This document shows positions 17,723 through 27,500 of a DNA stretch of 64,000 bases, piece after piece. Each line of letters starts with the position of its first letter. The stretch's first letter is position 1. The notes beneath the pieces are model-generated. The model did not search any database and was not told the DNA's origin. It worked only from the letters and a program-made list of their open reading frames with translations. A program made the position numbers and the translations under genes. The stretch spans positions 1 through 64,000 of the forward strand of contig CAUZFZ010000019.1 of the NCBI GenBank assembly GCA_963579025.1, in the 5' to 3' direction. This DNA comes from CAUZFZ01 sp963579025. Its GTDB lineage: Bacteria > Planctomycetota > Planctomycetia > Planctomycetales > Planctomycetaceae.

Positions 17723-18619
17723 TCATGCATTTTCCCAGTCGAGTTTCATCACTCGGCCGGAGGCAAAACCGATAACAAGCCATTCTCCCAGGGGATCACA
17801 GATCAGGCTGACGACGTCTTCAGGCACTTCGGCGGCCCAAAGTAAAGCACCGTCTGAATCGAGCCAGTACAGGTGTCGCTCCATCGTGGCCACGACCAGT
17901 CGCTCACCGAAGAATCCCGCAGAGATCTTTGATGGCGTCCCATCGACGACGTATGAACCCAGACTGTTCCCATGTCGGTCGTAGTACTGAACTCCGTGGG
18001 CAAACCCTGCAATAAACATTCGCTTGCCGGATTCTGTGACGCTCAGGTCACCCACACTCGTCCAGACTCTCTCACTCCAGATTTCGCGTCCGTCGAAGTC
18101 ATGCGTACACAGCAGGCCATGATCCGCGGCGCCGCATAAACGCGGCTTCCCGGCGCAGAACTGCAGGAATTTGAGAGGCCTCGGAGTTTCGAATTGGGCG
18201 AGCTTCTTGCGGTCAGCACTCAGGAGCACGTTGTCACAGTTGTCGAGCCCGATCACGACGTTGTGTCCGTACGCGTCGATGGCTGCGCCCAGAATTCCAC
18301 ACGGCGACTCAGTCGACCATGCAAGATTCATCTGGGCATCGAGCAGACACAGTTCGCCCTCGCCGCAAACTGCTGCTCCGACGTCGCCCGTATCGCTCCA
18401 GCACAGCAAACGCAGATTCTTCAGGCCGTGACTGAGTGCCTCGACGCGCCCCGAACGATTCAGACGATAGAGACCACCAAGCTGATCGGCGGCAAAGAAG
18501 TCGCCCGATTCACGAGCAGTGGTCACCGCCACCAGTTCCGCTTCCGTTGCAAACACCCAGGCGATACGGGGAGCCATCCCCGTGCCATTGTGCAGCCAGT
18601 CTGCGGAGGCGGAAGTCAT
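17723..18619 (-). CDS. Cytoplasmic-type beta-propeller (WD40/PQQ-like) protein
   Basis: A 298-residue protein without a signal peptide. It is built of repeated strands of about 40 residues: VFATEAELVAVTTARESGDF, GGLYRLNRSGRVEALSHGLK, RLLCWSDTGDVGAAVCGEGE, LCLLDAQMNLAWSTESPCG, LCTHDFDGREIWSERVWTSV, DLSVTESGKRMFIAGF, VQYYDRHGNSLGSYVVDG. This is typical of seven-bladed propellers. There is no catalytic motif. It follows the S41 protease gene by 96 bases on the same strand and may be co-transcribed, but no functional link is evident. Confidence 0.72.
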   Translation of the reverse strand: MTSASADWLHNGTGMAPRIAWVFATEAELVAVTTARESGDFFAADQLGGLYRLNRSGRVEALSHGLKNLRLLCWSDTGDVGAAVCGEGELCLLDAQMNLAWSTESPCGILGAAIDAYGHNVVIGLDNCDNVLLSADRKKLAQFETPRPLKFLQFCAGKPRLCGAADHGLLCTHDFDGREIWSERVWTSVGDLSVTESGKRMFIAGFAHGVQYYDRHGNSLGSYVVDGTPSKISAGFFGERLVVATMERHLYWLDSDGALLWAAEVPEDVVSLICDPLGEWLVIGFASGRVMKLDWENA

Positions 18620-18715
18620 GGGTCGATTCGTTGCTGCCGGTGGTCTGCGGTAACCGCGTTGATACGGTTCGAGCTACCGGACAGGGTACGTGAAACACCG
18701 ATCGGTTTGCAGCCG

Positions 18716-20371
18716 CTATGACCGACGAAGCAGTTGCAGGGCACGTTCGATGTCCGCGTCCTCTGCGTCTTCCTCGTCGAGCGCCGGGCCGCGAAATCCC
18801 ACGCTGTGTTCTTCGGATCGCTCGACAGTGAAGTCCGGCTTGACGCCGATTTTTCCCAGTGTGTGGCCGTTGGGCGAGTAGAACTTGGCCGTGGTCAGAC
18901 GCAAGCCGTTCTCGCGTCCCAGGTTGAAGATGCTCTGCACGGACCACTTGCCGAATGTCTGCCGACCGACAATCTGTCCGCGGCGATGGTCTCGAATGGC
19001 TCCGGCCACAATCTCACTGGCACTGGCGCTGTCCCCATCGGTCAGCAGGACCAGCGGGGTCTCCAGAGTGGCTTTGTTCTGAGCTCGATAGGTCCAGTCC
19101 TGGTCCGAGCTTCTACCGCGGGTCGAAACCAGCACGCCGTCAGCGATGAATCGATCAAGCACATCAACCGCCGCCGTCAGCAGACCGCCTGGGTTGCCGC
19201 GCAGATCGAGAATCAGCGACTTCATACCCTGAGACTGCAAGCTGGCCAAAGCCGCATTGAGTTCTGAGCCGGTCGATTTCTGAAATCCGGCGAGATGGAT
19301 GTATGCAATGCGGCGGTCGGCATCGATGATTTTCGCGACCGGAATACTCTTCACCTGCACTGACTGGCGAACCAGTGTCGCGTCCCACTGACGGTCGGCC
19401 GACTGGCGAGTCACTCGTACGCGAACTCGACTTCCCGCCGGTCCACGCATCATGCTGGCGGCTTCGTCGATCGACTGATTGCGAATATCGACGCCGTCGA
19501 TCTGTACAATACGGTCGCCACGTCGCAGCCCTCCCCGAGAGGCGGGACTGTCGGGCAGTACGTTGACCAGCAGCATGCCCTGGCCGGCTTCTTCCTTCAT
19601 CTCAACACCCAGACCAACGAACTCGCCATCAATGTTACTGTAAAGGTCGGCAAGTCGATCCGCCGTCAGGAACCCACTGTAGTCATCCAAAGCGTTGCAG
19701 CCGCCGAAGACATATTCCATGACCACGGTCGACGGTGTGATCTGCAGCGTCCGTTCCGCTTCACGTGCCACTTCGGTAATCACCGTGCGGGCGTGCTGCG
19801 AATTGTGAACAGCATGATTCCAGTATTTTTCCCGCAGCAAGCGTCGCAGTTGTTGAATCTTCTGACGTCGCGACTGCCGTTCCGCATCGGTTCGCACGGT
19901 AGGCAGATTGAGTTCGAGAAACCGTGAATTCGCCAGAGCCATGTAGAAGCTCTCGGTGCCGTGCGCAATAATCGAAAGATGGCTTAGCGGTTCGACAAAG
20001 CTGGTTCGAATGCGTCGCGATGTCTGATCGAACAGATCCAGTGCTTTACTGCGAGTCAGCAGCTGCAGCGAATCCCGAAAACTTTTGTCCGCGTAACGCC
20101 GTTCAACTCGGAACTGCACGCGTGCGCGACGGCGTCCGTAAATCAAATCGTCATCATCCGGCCAACGCTTAATCGCTCGTTCATAATGGTGAATTGCGTC
20201 GAGCCATTTCCCCGATCGTTCCAGCTCTTCACCGATCGAGAAAGCACTGCGGCTGTCATCAAGATCGAGTGGAAGTGGCGGCTCGGCAAGCGCGGTGGAT
20301 TGCCACAGCGTGAGCAGCCCCAGTAGTGCAGATATCTGGAATAAGCGCCGCGTCAATTGTGTCAGTCTCAT
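18716..20371 (-). CDS. S41 family C-terminal processing protease with PDZ domain
   Basis: A 551-residue exported serine protease (CtpA/Prc-like). The signal peptide is RRLFQISALLGLLTLWQSTALA. Next comes an unusual N-terminal helical region containing a TPR-like segment (GKWLDAIHHYERAIKRWPDD). The PDZ domain spans about 225-310 (GEFVGLGVEMKEE, then GLRRGDRIVQIDGVDI). The S41 catalytic core follows, with the Ser in DGDSASASEIVAGAIRD and the Lys in RQTFGKWSVQ (Trp instead of the usual Gly after Lys). The frame is open 28 codons further upstream, but the ATG at 20371 is preceded by a GGGGGGG stretch and begins the signal. It probably cleaves C-termini of envelope proteins. Confidence 0.92.
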   Translation of the reverse strand: MRLTQLTRRLFQISALLGLLTLWQSTALAEPPLPLDLDDSRSAFSIGEELERSGKWLDAIHHYERAIKRWPDDDDLIYGRRRARVQFRVERRYADKSFRDSLQLLTRSKALDLFDQTSRRIRTSFVEPLSHLSIIAHGTESFYMALANSRFLELNLPTVRTDAERQSRRQKIQQLRRLLREKYWNHAVHNSQHARTVITEVAREAERTLQITPSTVVMEYVFGGCNALDDYSGFLTADRLADLYSNIDGEFVGLGVEMKEEAGQGMLLVNVLPDSPASRGGLRRGDRIVQIDGVDIRNQSIDEAASMMRGPAGSRVRVRVTRQSADRQWDATLVRQSVQVKSIPVAKIIDADRRIAYIHLAGFQKSTGSELNAALASLQSQGMKSLILDLRGNPGGLLTAAVDVLDRFIADGVLVSTRGRSSDQDWTYRAQNKATLETPLVLLTDGDSASASEIVAGAIRDHRRGQIVGRQTFGKWSVQSIFNLGRENGLRLTTAKFYSPNGHTLGKIGVKPDFTVERSEEHSVGFRGPALDEEDAEDADIERALQLLRRS

Positions 20372-20700
20372 GTTGCCCCCCCAGGCGAAGATCATTCGAC
20401 AGCACCAGAGCGCCCACTCTGACGAGTCTGACGATCCTGTTCCCGCATTACGCAAAAACTGCTGGCGTGTCCGGAAAGGCGTAAAGAAACCGCAGTTCGC
20501 GGACGCGACGCCCGACTATAGGTCGCGCGGAATCGAAGTCAAACGGTGTAAGACACGCACCGTACGAAGACTTCACGTGATCGATACGACCGGATCTGAG
20601 AAGTCCGATTACGCAGGTCACGCGATGATTCCGGCGGCGAAATGCCTCATCAACCGGGGCAATTTCGAACGCAGGACTTACGAAACGAGATTGCGGAAGA
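20372..20700. other. Divergent intergenic region, first part, nothing recognised
   Basis: This is the left part of an 807-base gap between divergent S41 and FtsW/RodA genes. Frames open on both strands are not convincing. No RNA gene fold was recognised. Confidence 0.45.
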
Positions 20701-20906
20701 ACGCTTAGTTGGACGGCGCCACTTCTGGACTGCGACGATGCATCGTCGCTTTCAAATTCTCTGTTGGCGGCATAGCCGCTTTTTCTCGCCGGCTCGTGAG
20801 TACGGGATCGCCGACACATCGCCGAAAACACCTTCGCCGTGGTGAAAATGGGAAAGCGGTGATGCATCACCGCAGTCCAAATTGGCGCTGTCCAGTAAGA
20901 GCGTAT
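20701..20906. repeat. 200-bp fold-back element with two compensated palindromes
   Basis: The left half carries the perfect 18-base palindrome gcgacgatgcatcgtcgc (20732-20749). The right half carries gcggtgatgcatcaccgc (20856-20873). Each lies in a longer context (ggactgcg...cgctttc) that is the reverse complement of the other. Outside them, ACGCTTAGTTGGACGGCGCC at 20701 pairs imperfectly with the inverse of 20882-20906. The whole unit therefore folds on itself, and each arm contains its own hairpin. The two palindromes differ by changes on both sides that keep pairing, which argues for selection on structure. REP/MITE-like non-autonomous element; no transposase is present. Confidence 0.85.
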
Positions 20907-21178
20907 GTCGAACGCCAGGCAACACCGTGTCGTGATCACGCTTTAGCAAGGCACGGGCAACCTTCCGAGTCACAGTGAGTTACTGGCCGCAGCATTCTCA
21001 TTTCAGGCTGCGGTGATTCCCGCTGATCCGTGTATCCGGAATTCACGTGCTGATCGGCGAACTGCAGTCTCTCCCGGACATCGACGACCGGGAGCGGCCG
21101 GAAGGCTCGACATGGTCCTTGTCATCATCCGATGAACTGTCAGAACGAGTTCGCTGCGTTTTCTGGCCACCCTCCACC
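20907..21178. other. Upstream region of ftsW/rodA-like gene
   Basis: This is the remainder of the gap. The frame of the downstream gene is open back to 21047, but that extension has no hydrophobic or family-like character. Presumably it contains the promoter, which I could not place. Confidence 0.4.
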
Positions 21179-22315
21179 ATGCATGACCTGAGCTACACCG
21201 CGAATCGAGACAACCGGCACTTTTTTCTGGCGCTGGCCGGAGTGCTTGTGGGATTCGGTGCGCTCATGGTGCATAGCGCCAGCATCACGTCGTGGCCAAC
21301 CGAATTCGAGCAGGTCTATCTGACACGCCATTTGAAATTCCTGATGATCGGTCTGGTCGCCGCATGCATCGCCGGTCAGTTGCCGCCTCGGTTCTGGTTC
21401 CGGATGGCTCCGTGGATGTTCGTTGGCACGGTCCTGCTGTTGGGAGCAGTACTGATTCCCGGAGTGGGAACGGAGGTCAACGGAGCCCGCCGCTGGCTGC
21501 GCTTCGCCGGCTTTTCCATGCAACCATCGGAGATCGCCAAGCTGACGTTGCCACTTCTACTGGCTCGCATGGCTGTACTGCGTCGAGAGCGCTTGCGGCA
21601 TGTCCTGTTTGGCACAATTCCATTCGCGTTACCGATATTGCTGACTGTCGGACTTGTCGTTCGTGAGCCCGATCTCGGCACGTCCCTGTTTCTGGTGGGG
21701 TCTGCCTGCGTTGTGCTGTTTCTCGCCGGCTGGCCAATTCGGAACTTTGTTGTCGGCATCGCGGGCTGCGTATCGGCCAGCGTGTATCTGATCACGGCTC
21801 ACAGCTACCGACTGCGACGCATCACGGACTTCGTCTCCGTGTGGACCGACTTTGACAACAGCGACGCATGGCAATTGCGTCAGTCCCTGATCGCGCTGGG
21901 AACAGGTGGACTCCAGGGAGTGGGACTCGGACGCGGTACCCAGAAACTCAGCTTTCTTCCCGAGTCCAACACCGACTTCGTATTCGCCGTCGCCGGTGAG
22001 GAGCTCGGTCTGTTCGGTACGCTTGGGTTGGTGGCGTTGTGGTGCGGTATCTTCTGGTGTGGGATGCGTCTGTTTCGCGAGTTTCGAACTGACTCCTTCG
22101 CCGCAGTTGCCGGCATGACGTTGCTCGTCCAGCTTGTGGGACAGGCGCTACTCAACGCGGCAGTCGTCACCGCACTGGTGCCGACAACCGGCATTCCGCA
22201 CCCGCTGATCAGCTATGGAGGATCAAGCCTCGTGGTGAGTCTGGTTGCGTTCGGCATCATCGTGAGCCTTTCGCGGGCTGAGGATGCCAAAGCCGATCGG
22301 GATATGCTGAGCTAA
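21179..22315 (+). CDS. FtsW/RodA/SpoVE family peptidoglycan glycosyltransferase
   Basis: A 378-residue SEDS-family integral membrane protein that polymerises lipid II into glycan strands. About ten transmembrane helices are visible, starting FFLALAGVLVGFGALMVHSA. Conserved motifs are RRWLRFAGFSMQPSEIAKL, REPDLGTSL, LRQSLIALGTGGLQGVGLGRGTQKLSFLPESNTDFVFAVAGEELG (written across a loop) and PTTGIPHPLISYGGSS. These fit FtsW better than RodA. The ATG at 21179 follows CCCTCCACC. Its presence, with murJ elsewhere in the window, is relevant because many planctomycetes were long thought to lack peptidoglycan and lack FtsZ. Confidence 0.9.
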   Translation: MHDLSYTANRDNRHFFLALAGVLVGFGALMVHSASITSWPTEFEQVYLTRHLKFLMIGLVAACIAGQLPPRFWFRMAPWMFVGTVLLLGAVLIPGVGTEVNGARRWLRFAGFSMQPSEIAKLTLPLLLARMAVLRRERLRHVLFGTIPFALPILLTVGLVVREPDLGTSLFLVGSACVVLFLAGWPIRNFVVGIAGCVSASVYLITAHSYRLRRITDFVSVWTDFDNSDAWQLRQSLIALGTGGLQGVGLGRGTQKLSFLPESNTDFVFAVAGEELGLFGTLGLVALWCGIFWCGMRLFREFRTDSFAAVAGMTLLVQLVGQALLNAAVVTALVPTTGIPHPLISYGGSSLVVSLVAFGIIVSLSRAEDAKADRDMLS

Positions 22316-22354
22316 TGGGCCCGTGCCATTTGTATTTCTGGCTACAGGACGTAA

Positions 22355-22443
22355 TACAAGCCCGAAGCGCAAGTGAGTGCATCCGGTCGCACGCCACTCA
22401 CTCACTCACTCACTCACTCACTCGCTCGCGCTTCGGGCTTGTA
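22355..22443. repeat. Palindromic element with CACT tandem repeats in the loop
   Basis: A perfect 16-base inverted repeat (TACAAGCCCGAAGCGC at 22355-22370 and its complement at 22428-22443) encloses a loop with seven consecutive CACT units (22395-22422). GTGAGTG in the left arm can pair with these units, so the hairpin may slip. It lies in the 167-base gap between the SEDS gene and truD. The unit resembles repeats I associate with Rhodopirellula-type planctomycete genomes (from memory, not checked). Confidence 0.85.
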
Positions 22444-22482
22444 CCTTTGTCAAAAGCGTTGCTTTCTAACTCTGGAGGATCG

Positions 22483-23685
22483 GTGAAACTCAGACGGCTT
22501 CCGGAAGATTTCCAGGTGGACGAGCAGACCGACTTCGAATTGTCGGGTGGGCCGTTCGCCGTCTATCGATTGACCAAGCAGTCGATCGGGACTCCCGAAG
22601 CAATCGCGGCCATCGTCGAGCGTTGGAAAGTGCCCAGGCGGCGGATCAGTTACGGCGGGCTCAAAGATCGGCACGCGATCACGAGCCAGCATCTGACGAT
22701 TCAACACGGCCCAAAGAAACCACTCCGGCAGTCGTCATTCGAACTGAGTTATCTGGGCCAGGCTGAGCGGCCGTTTCAGCCGGCGGACATCACGGCCAAT
22801 CAGTTTCGGATCGTGATGCGGCACATGAACGCGGCGGCGGCTGAGTCAGCGGAACAGGCTGCCGTGGAAGTGAGCCGCAGCGGTCTGCCGAACTATTTCG
22901 ACGACCAGCGCTTTGGCTCGCTGGCAAAATCCGGTGAGTGGATCGCACGCGCCTGGTGTCTGGGCGACTGGGAGCGTGCGCTATGGCTCGCACTGGCCGA
23001 CCCTCATCGCGATGATCGATCGAAAGAGAAAGAACAGAAGCGAATTCTGCGAGAGTTCTGGGGACGCTGGGTGGAGTGCAAACAGGCACTCTCTCGATCG
23101 CATCGGCGAAGCATCGTCACGTACATGGCCGATCGCGAAGCTGTCGACAAACCGCTCGACTTTCGTGGAGCTTTTACGCGACTGAGTGTTGATCTCCGCG
23201 GCCTGTATCTGTCTGCGTATCAGAGCGCCATCTGGAATCGCGTCCTCAATCGACTCGTCGAACAGCAGCTCAGTCCAACGGAGCGAGTTGCGGTTCGGCT
23301 GCTGAGTGGTCCGTGCGCGTTCTTTCGGACATTGCCATCCAGCGCCTCCGACCTCAGCGAGATGGATTTGCCCTTGCCATCGGCGCGACTGAAGCTGCCC
23401 GATGGGCCGCTGCTGGAACTGATTCAGAGTGTTGTGGCTGAAGAAGATCTCGAACTGCGACAGCTTCGGGTCAAGTACCCGCGGGACAGTTTCTTCTCAA
23501 AGGCCAGTCGCCGAGCCGTCGTGCAGGCTGATGGCCTGGTCACGGAAGCCGACGACGACGAGCTGTATCCGAATTCACGCAAGCTGCAGCTCACGTTTCA
23601 GTTGCCGCGTGGCAGCTATGCAACGGTACTCGTGAAACGCGTCGGCCTGGGCAATGACGAAGGAACCACGAAGACCGAAACTTGA
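22483..23685 (+). CDS. truD: tRNA pseudouridine(13) synthase TruD
   Basis: A 400-residue protein of the TruD family, which converts U13 of tRNA-Glu to pseudouridine. Motifs are VKLRRLPEDFQVDE at the N-terminus, GGLKDRHAITSQ with the catalytic Asp (family GxKDxxA), QRFGSLAKSGEWIARAW (family RFG motif) and FSKASRRAVVQADGL near the end. The open frame runs back through the palindromic repeat to 22315, but the GTG at 22483 has CTGGAGGAT upstream and begins exactly at family homology. Confidence 0.94.
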   Translation: MKLRRLPEDFQVDEQTDFELSGGPFAVYRLTKQSIGTPEAIAAIVERWKVPRRRISYGGLKDRHAITSQHLTIQHGPKKPLRQSSFELSYLGQAERPFQPADITANQFRIVMRHMNAAAAESAEQAAVEVSRSGLPNYFDDQRFGSLAKSGEWIARAWCLGDWERALWLALADPHRDDRSKEKEQKRILREFWGRWVECKQALSRSHRRSIVTYMADREAVDKPLDFRGAFTRLSVDLRGLYLSAYQSAIWNRVLNRLVEQQLSPTERVAVRLLSGPCAFFRTLPSSASDLSEMDLPLPSARLKLPDGPLLELIQSVVAEEDLELRQLRVKYPRDSFFSKASRRAVVQADGLVTEADDDELYPNSRKLQLTFQLPRGSYATVLVKRVGLGNDEGTTKTET

Positions 23686-23711
23686 GTCTCCCCGATTCCA
23701 TGCAGACCCGC

Positions 23712-24380
23712 TTACTTACCAAGCAGCTCTTTGATGCGGATGTTCCGGTAGGACGCTTCGGCGGGCGGGCCGCCATGTATCTGTAATCCGATGATTCCAG
23801 ACGCGGGGATGTCCTTGTCCTTTTCGGTGTAGTCCGAAACCAGAAGATCGTTCACGTAGATCCTGATGCGCTGTCCCTCGCAACGAATCACGAAATTGTT
23901 CCAGCCGTCGGTCTTCACCGCTTTCTTGAGTTTGTCCTGATCACCGACGACCAGAAACTTCCGGCGTCGAGATTCGTCGTAGAGGGCTCCCCAGATCAGC
24001 TCGTCGCCACGCATGACACCAATGTCAGCCTGAAATCCGATGACCTCATGATGGTTCGGGATACGCTTTGAGCGGAACTGAATTCCGGCATTTGTCCCTT
24101 CGCCAACAAGTCTGGCCTGCAGCCGCAATTCAAAATTGCTGTACGTCTTTTCGGAGCAGAGGAATTCGTTATTCGGAATCTTCTGCTTCAACGAACCAGC
24201 AACGATGGCTCCGTCTTCAACGCGGAACATCTTTTCGTTGCCCTCCCAACCGTTCAGTGTTTTCCCATCGAATATCCGGGTGAAACTTTTTTCAAGCGGT
24301 CGTGCTTTGTCGGCGTGAGCTGCGACGGCACAGCAAACCGTCATGATGGCGATCAGGCAGCGAGTCATGGTGAGCCTCAT
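23712..24380 (-). CDS. DUF1080 (3-keto-disaccharide hydrolase) secreted protein
   Basis: A 222-residue exported protein (signal MTRCLIAIMTVCCAVAAHA) of the DUF1080 family, a concanavalin-like beta-sandwich related to glycoside hydrolase 16-type folds and annotated as 3-keto-disaccharide hydrolase. Typical blocks are FTRIFDGKTLNGWEGNEKMFRVEDGAIVAGSL, LCSEKTYSNFELRLQARL, NAGIQFRSKRIP and the terminal GIIGLQIHGGPPAEASYRNIRIKEL. The frame is open further upstream through a repeat element; ATG 24380 or 24368 is the likely start. Confidence 0.92.
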   Translation of the reverse strand: MRLTMTRCLIAIMTVCCAVAAHADKARPLEKSFTRIFDGKTLNGWEGNEKMFRVEDGAIVAGSLKQKIPNNEFLCSEKTYSNFELRLQARLVGEGTNAGIQFRSKRIPNHHEVIGFQADIGVMRGDELIWGALYDESRRRKFLVVGDQDKLKKAVKTDGWNNFVIRCEGQRIRIYVNDLLVSDYTEKDKDIPASGIIGLQIHGGPPAEASYRNIRIKELLGK

Positions 24381-24476
24381 GGGAACCTCGTCGGATGAAG
24401 GATGATCGGGCAAAGTCGCGCGGACTCTGACCGTCGATTGTGAGTCATCGACGCAGGCTTCGCGAGCAACGACGAC

Positions 24477-24591
24477 GAACCACGAAACACACGAATGACA
24501 CGAAATACAAAAAACGTTCCGCAAACCGTGCCCGGTTGTGCATCCACTGCCGGCGTCTGGCTTTTCGTGTGATTCGTGCTTTTCGTGGTTC
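24477..24591. repeat. Imperfect inverted repeat at the 3' end of the kinase gene
   Basis: GAACCACGAAACACACGAAT at 24477-24496 pairs with the inverse of 24572-24591 (ATTCGTGCTTTTCGTGGTTC). The inner parts, ACACGAAA and TTTTCGTGT, also pair. The right arm ends three bases from the stop codon of the kinase gene, so it lies between the sigma-kinase operon and the DUF1080 gene and could terminate the former. Confidence 0.75.
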
Positions 24592-24593
24592 TG

Positions 24594-27500
24594 TCAATCG
24601 CGACCGGACGTGCGGACGAACAGCGGCAGTTCGAACAACTGCAGCGCAAAGCCGGGGCCACCTTCCAGATGAGGATCACGAGCGGTCACCAGCAGGAATC
24701 GCTCGTCGGGCGACAGTGCCAGCACACCGGCACCAGCGGGGCCAAGGTTCAGACGGTACACCGTATTGCCTTCTTCCAGGTCCGTGACGAGCACGGCCGC
24801 ATCTCCGCCAGTGACCGCGAAGCGACCGTCGCCTGCCAGCTCCTTGCTGAGCGACACGAAACGGCTGTGCTGGCCGATCAGCACGCCCGAGGCCTGACCC
24901 TCGAAGTTCCAGACACCAATCTGACCGTCGTAGTTACCAAATACGACTCGCTGCCCGTCCGGTGCCGGCTCGGCGCCGTAGTAAAGCTGGTTGTTTGTGC
25001 CGAACGTCTTCAGGACGTGCCCGGTTGAGAGGTCCCACAAACGCGAATGGCGTTCGCCTGCGGCAAACAGCCGATTCCCTGCCAGAAATCGCACTGTCCA
25101 GTTCGCAACCTGGTCGGCTCGCAGTTCCTGACTCGGCGATCCGTCGGCCACATTCCAGATGCGGACGAACCCATCTCGTCCAGCCGAAGCCAGACGCAGA
25201 CCGTCCGCGGAAAAGTCGAGACTGTCGACGGGATCATCGTGTCCGGTGAGTCGCAGCAACACTTCCGCTGATGAGGCCGAAAGCAGATTCACGGCGCCGT
25301 CCTGATGGGCTGTCGCGATGAACCTCTCGTCGGGCGACACGGCAAGGTCGCGGATGGGTCCGCCCTGCGGATCGAACGACGTCAGCAGGCGGCCGTCTGC
25401 AATGCCCCAATGTCGGATCGTCCCGTCTCGCCCGACGGAGAATGCCGCGCGACCACCGTTCACGAATTCGAGATCAAGGACTTCGTCAGTGTGGCCGCGG
25501 AATCGTTGCAACGGCTGAGCGATCGCTGTTTCAATCCGCGGGGTTGGTTGTGACAAGGTCGGCTCGGCAACCGGTTTCGAATGCAGACGATCTTGCAACT
25601 CCCAGAGTCGAACGAAACCACGTTGAGTGTCTTTGGCTGCGGCGCCGATCGATCCACCCGCGAACAGCAGTCGACCGTCTGCGGAGAAATCGATGCACGC
25701 AGACTGACCGACACTGGCAACTCCAACATCCGGAATCTCCAGCGACGTGACGAGCTGCCAGATCCGAGGCCGAACTTCATTCATGGCGCAAGCGGCGAAG
25801 TAATGTCCGTCGGGCGAATGTCGGACATCGTTGACGGCACCGGCGACACGGAATTCCTGAACGACCTGACCGTTATCCAGGTCCCAGCGTCGGATGAGGC
25901 CGTCCGCACCACCGGTCAGCAATGACCGCGCGTCCGGTGCAACGTCGAGTGCCCGCACATTGCCCGTTTCGCCGTGAAAAATGCGGATCAGTTCACCGGT
26001 CTCGACGTTCCACTGTTTAAGCAGCCGACGACCACGAATTGCCTTTCGACCCGTTGCATCGGGAAGAGGGCGGTACTCGCCGGAAAAGATGTAACGACTG
26101 TCGAGCGAGAAACCGACGGCACGGATCGCATATGGGACAGGCTGAAAGCGTCGCTCCAGTTCGCCGGTCTCGGCCAACCAAAGCTGCATGTCACCCTGGT
26201 CGGTCGATGTCAGCAGGAACTCGCCGTCCGGTGAGAATGCGACGTCAAGAACCTCTCCTCCCGGTTGTTGTCGATAGAGAAACCGTCCATCCAACGTCGA
26301 CCAAACCATCACTTGATCACCCGCGGTCGCGCTCAACAGGTGACCGTCGGAAGATATCGCTACAGCGCCGACGGCCGGATGAGACTCATCGTCTGCGCCC
26401 ACGCCGGAGTGATGCCGACGGATGGGCTGCCCGAATTGCCGATCCCACAACGTGACTTGTCCGTCGTCACTACCGGTCACAAGAAAACGTCCATCATCAG
26501 AGACGGCCAGGTCGCGAATTGGCGAGTCGTGCGGCTGTTCGATCGCCGGTTTGGGGATCGACAGTCTGTCCAGCCCCGCGATCGGGCCGGGCGGTACGCT
26601 GATCGGCCTGGTATCTGTCTGCTGCGCGGTGGTCTCGTCAGCGCGGATCGTGACGACGGCTTTGCCGAGCCTGGTCAACGTGAAGTCGCTGCCGTCAATC
26701 GCGACACCATTGCCCGTGCCAGCGACTTTCAACCCGTACGTTCCACCCGGCAGCCACATGTCCTGCGAACCGCGTGTGATGTCCAGGATGTCAACCTGTT
26801 CGCCATCACGCAGGACAGCGAGTTTCACACCCGGAACTTGCGACTCGATGACAACGCGTCCGCGGTTGGTTGCGATGAACAGAACAGTCATCAGAGCAGC
26901 CAGACCGATCGCCACAATCCCGATGCGCAAGCGAGTCCGCTTTGACGGGATGTCCGCAGATTGCATCGCGATCGGCGCGGCTTGCAAACTGGTCGCTGAT
27001 TGAGTGCCAGATTTTTCCGTCCTCGTCCATTCGTCGCTGGCGACATCCGATTCGTTCGCCCCCATCAGGTAATCACGCAGCGTCGCCACGACGTCATCCA
27101 TCGACGCGAACCGATCGATCGGTCGTTTGGCCAGCATCTGAAAGCAGATGGTTTCGAGCGGCGCTCCAATGCCGGGATTCAGGTCCGTCAGTCGTTGCGG
27201 ATCGTCGTTGGCGATCTGCTGGGCGATCGAGAGAATCGTACCTTCGAACGGCAATCGACCGGCGAGCAGTTCGTACAGGATCACGCCGAGACTGAAGATG
27301 TCACTCGATCGGCTGATGGCTTCCGGGTCGCCGGTGACCTGCTCAGGAGACATATAGGCTGGCGTGCCCAGCAGAGTGCCATGCTGCGTGACGCGAACGT
27401 CTTCCATGTCGAGCCGTGCCGCCAGGCCGAAATCCATGATGACCGGCTCGCCATCGTGGTCGATCATGATGTTGCCCGGCTTGACGTCGCGATGCACGAT

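Noticed and set aside
20448..20978. Open frames through the fold-back repeat (for example minus-strand 20448-20939)
   Set aside because: Their translations are those of the palindromic repeat itself (LDCGDASPLSHFHHG) and show no domain character.
22395..22422. CRISPR-like repeat
   Set aside because: The CACT units are a simple tandem microsatellite without spacers.
22315..22482. Upstream extension of truD starting at 22315
   Set aside because: It translates the CACT tandem and palindrome (THSLTHSLTRS); the GTG at 22483 with a Shine-Dalgarno is better.
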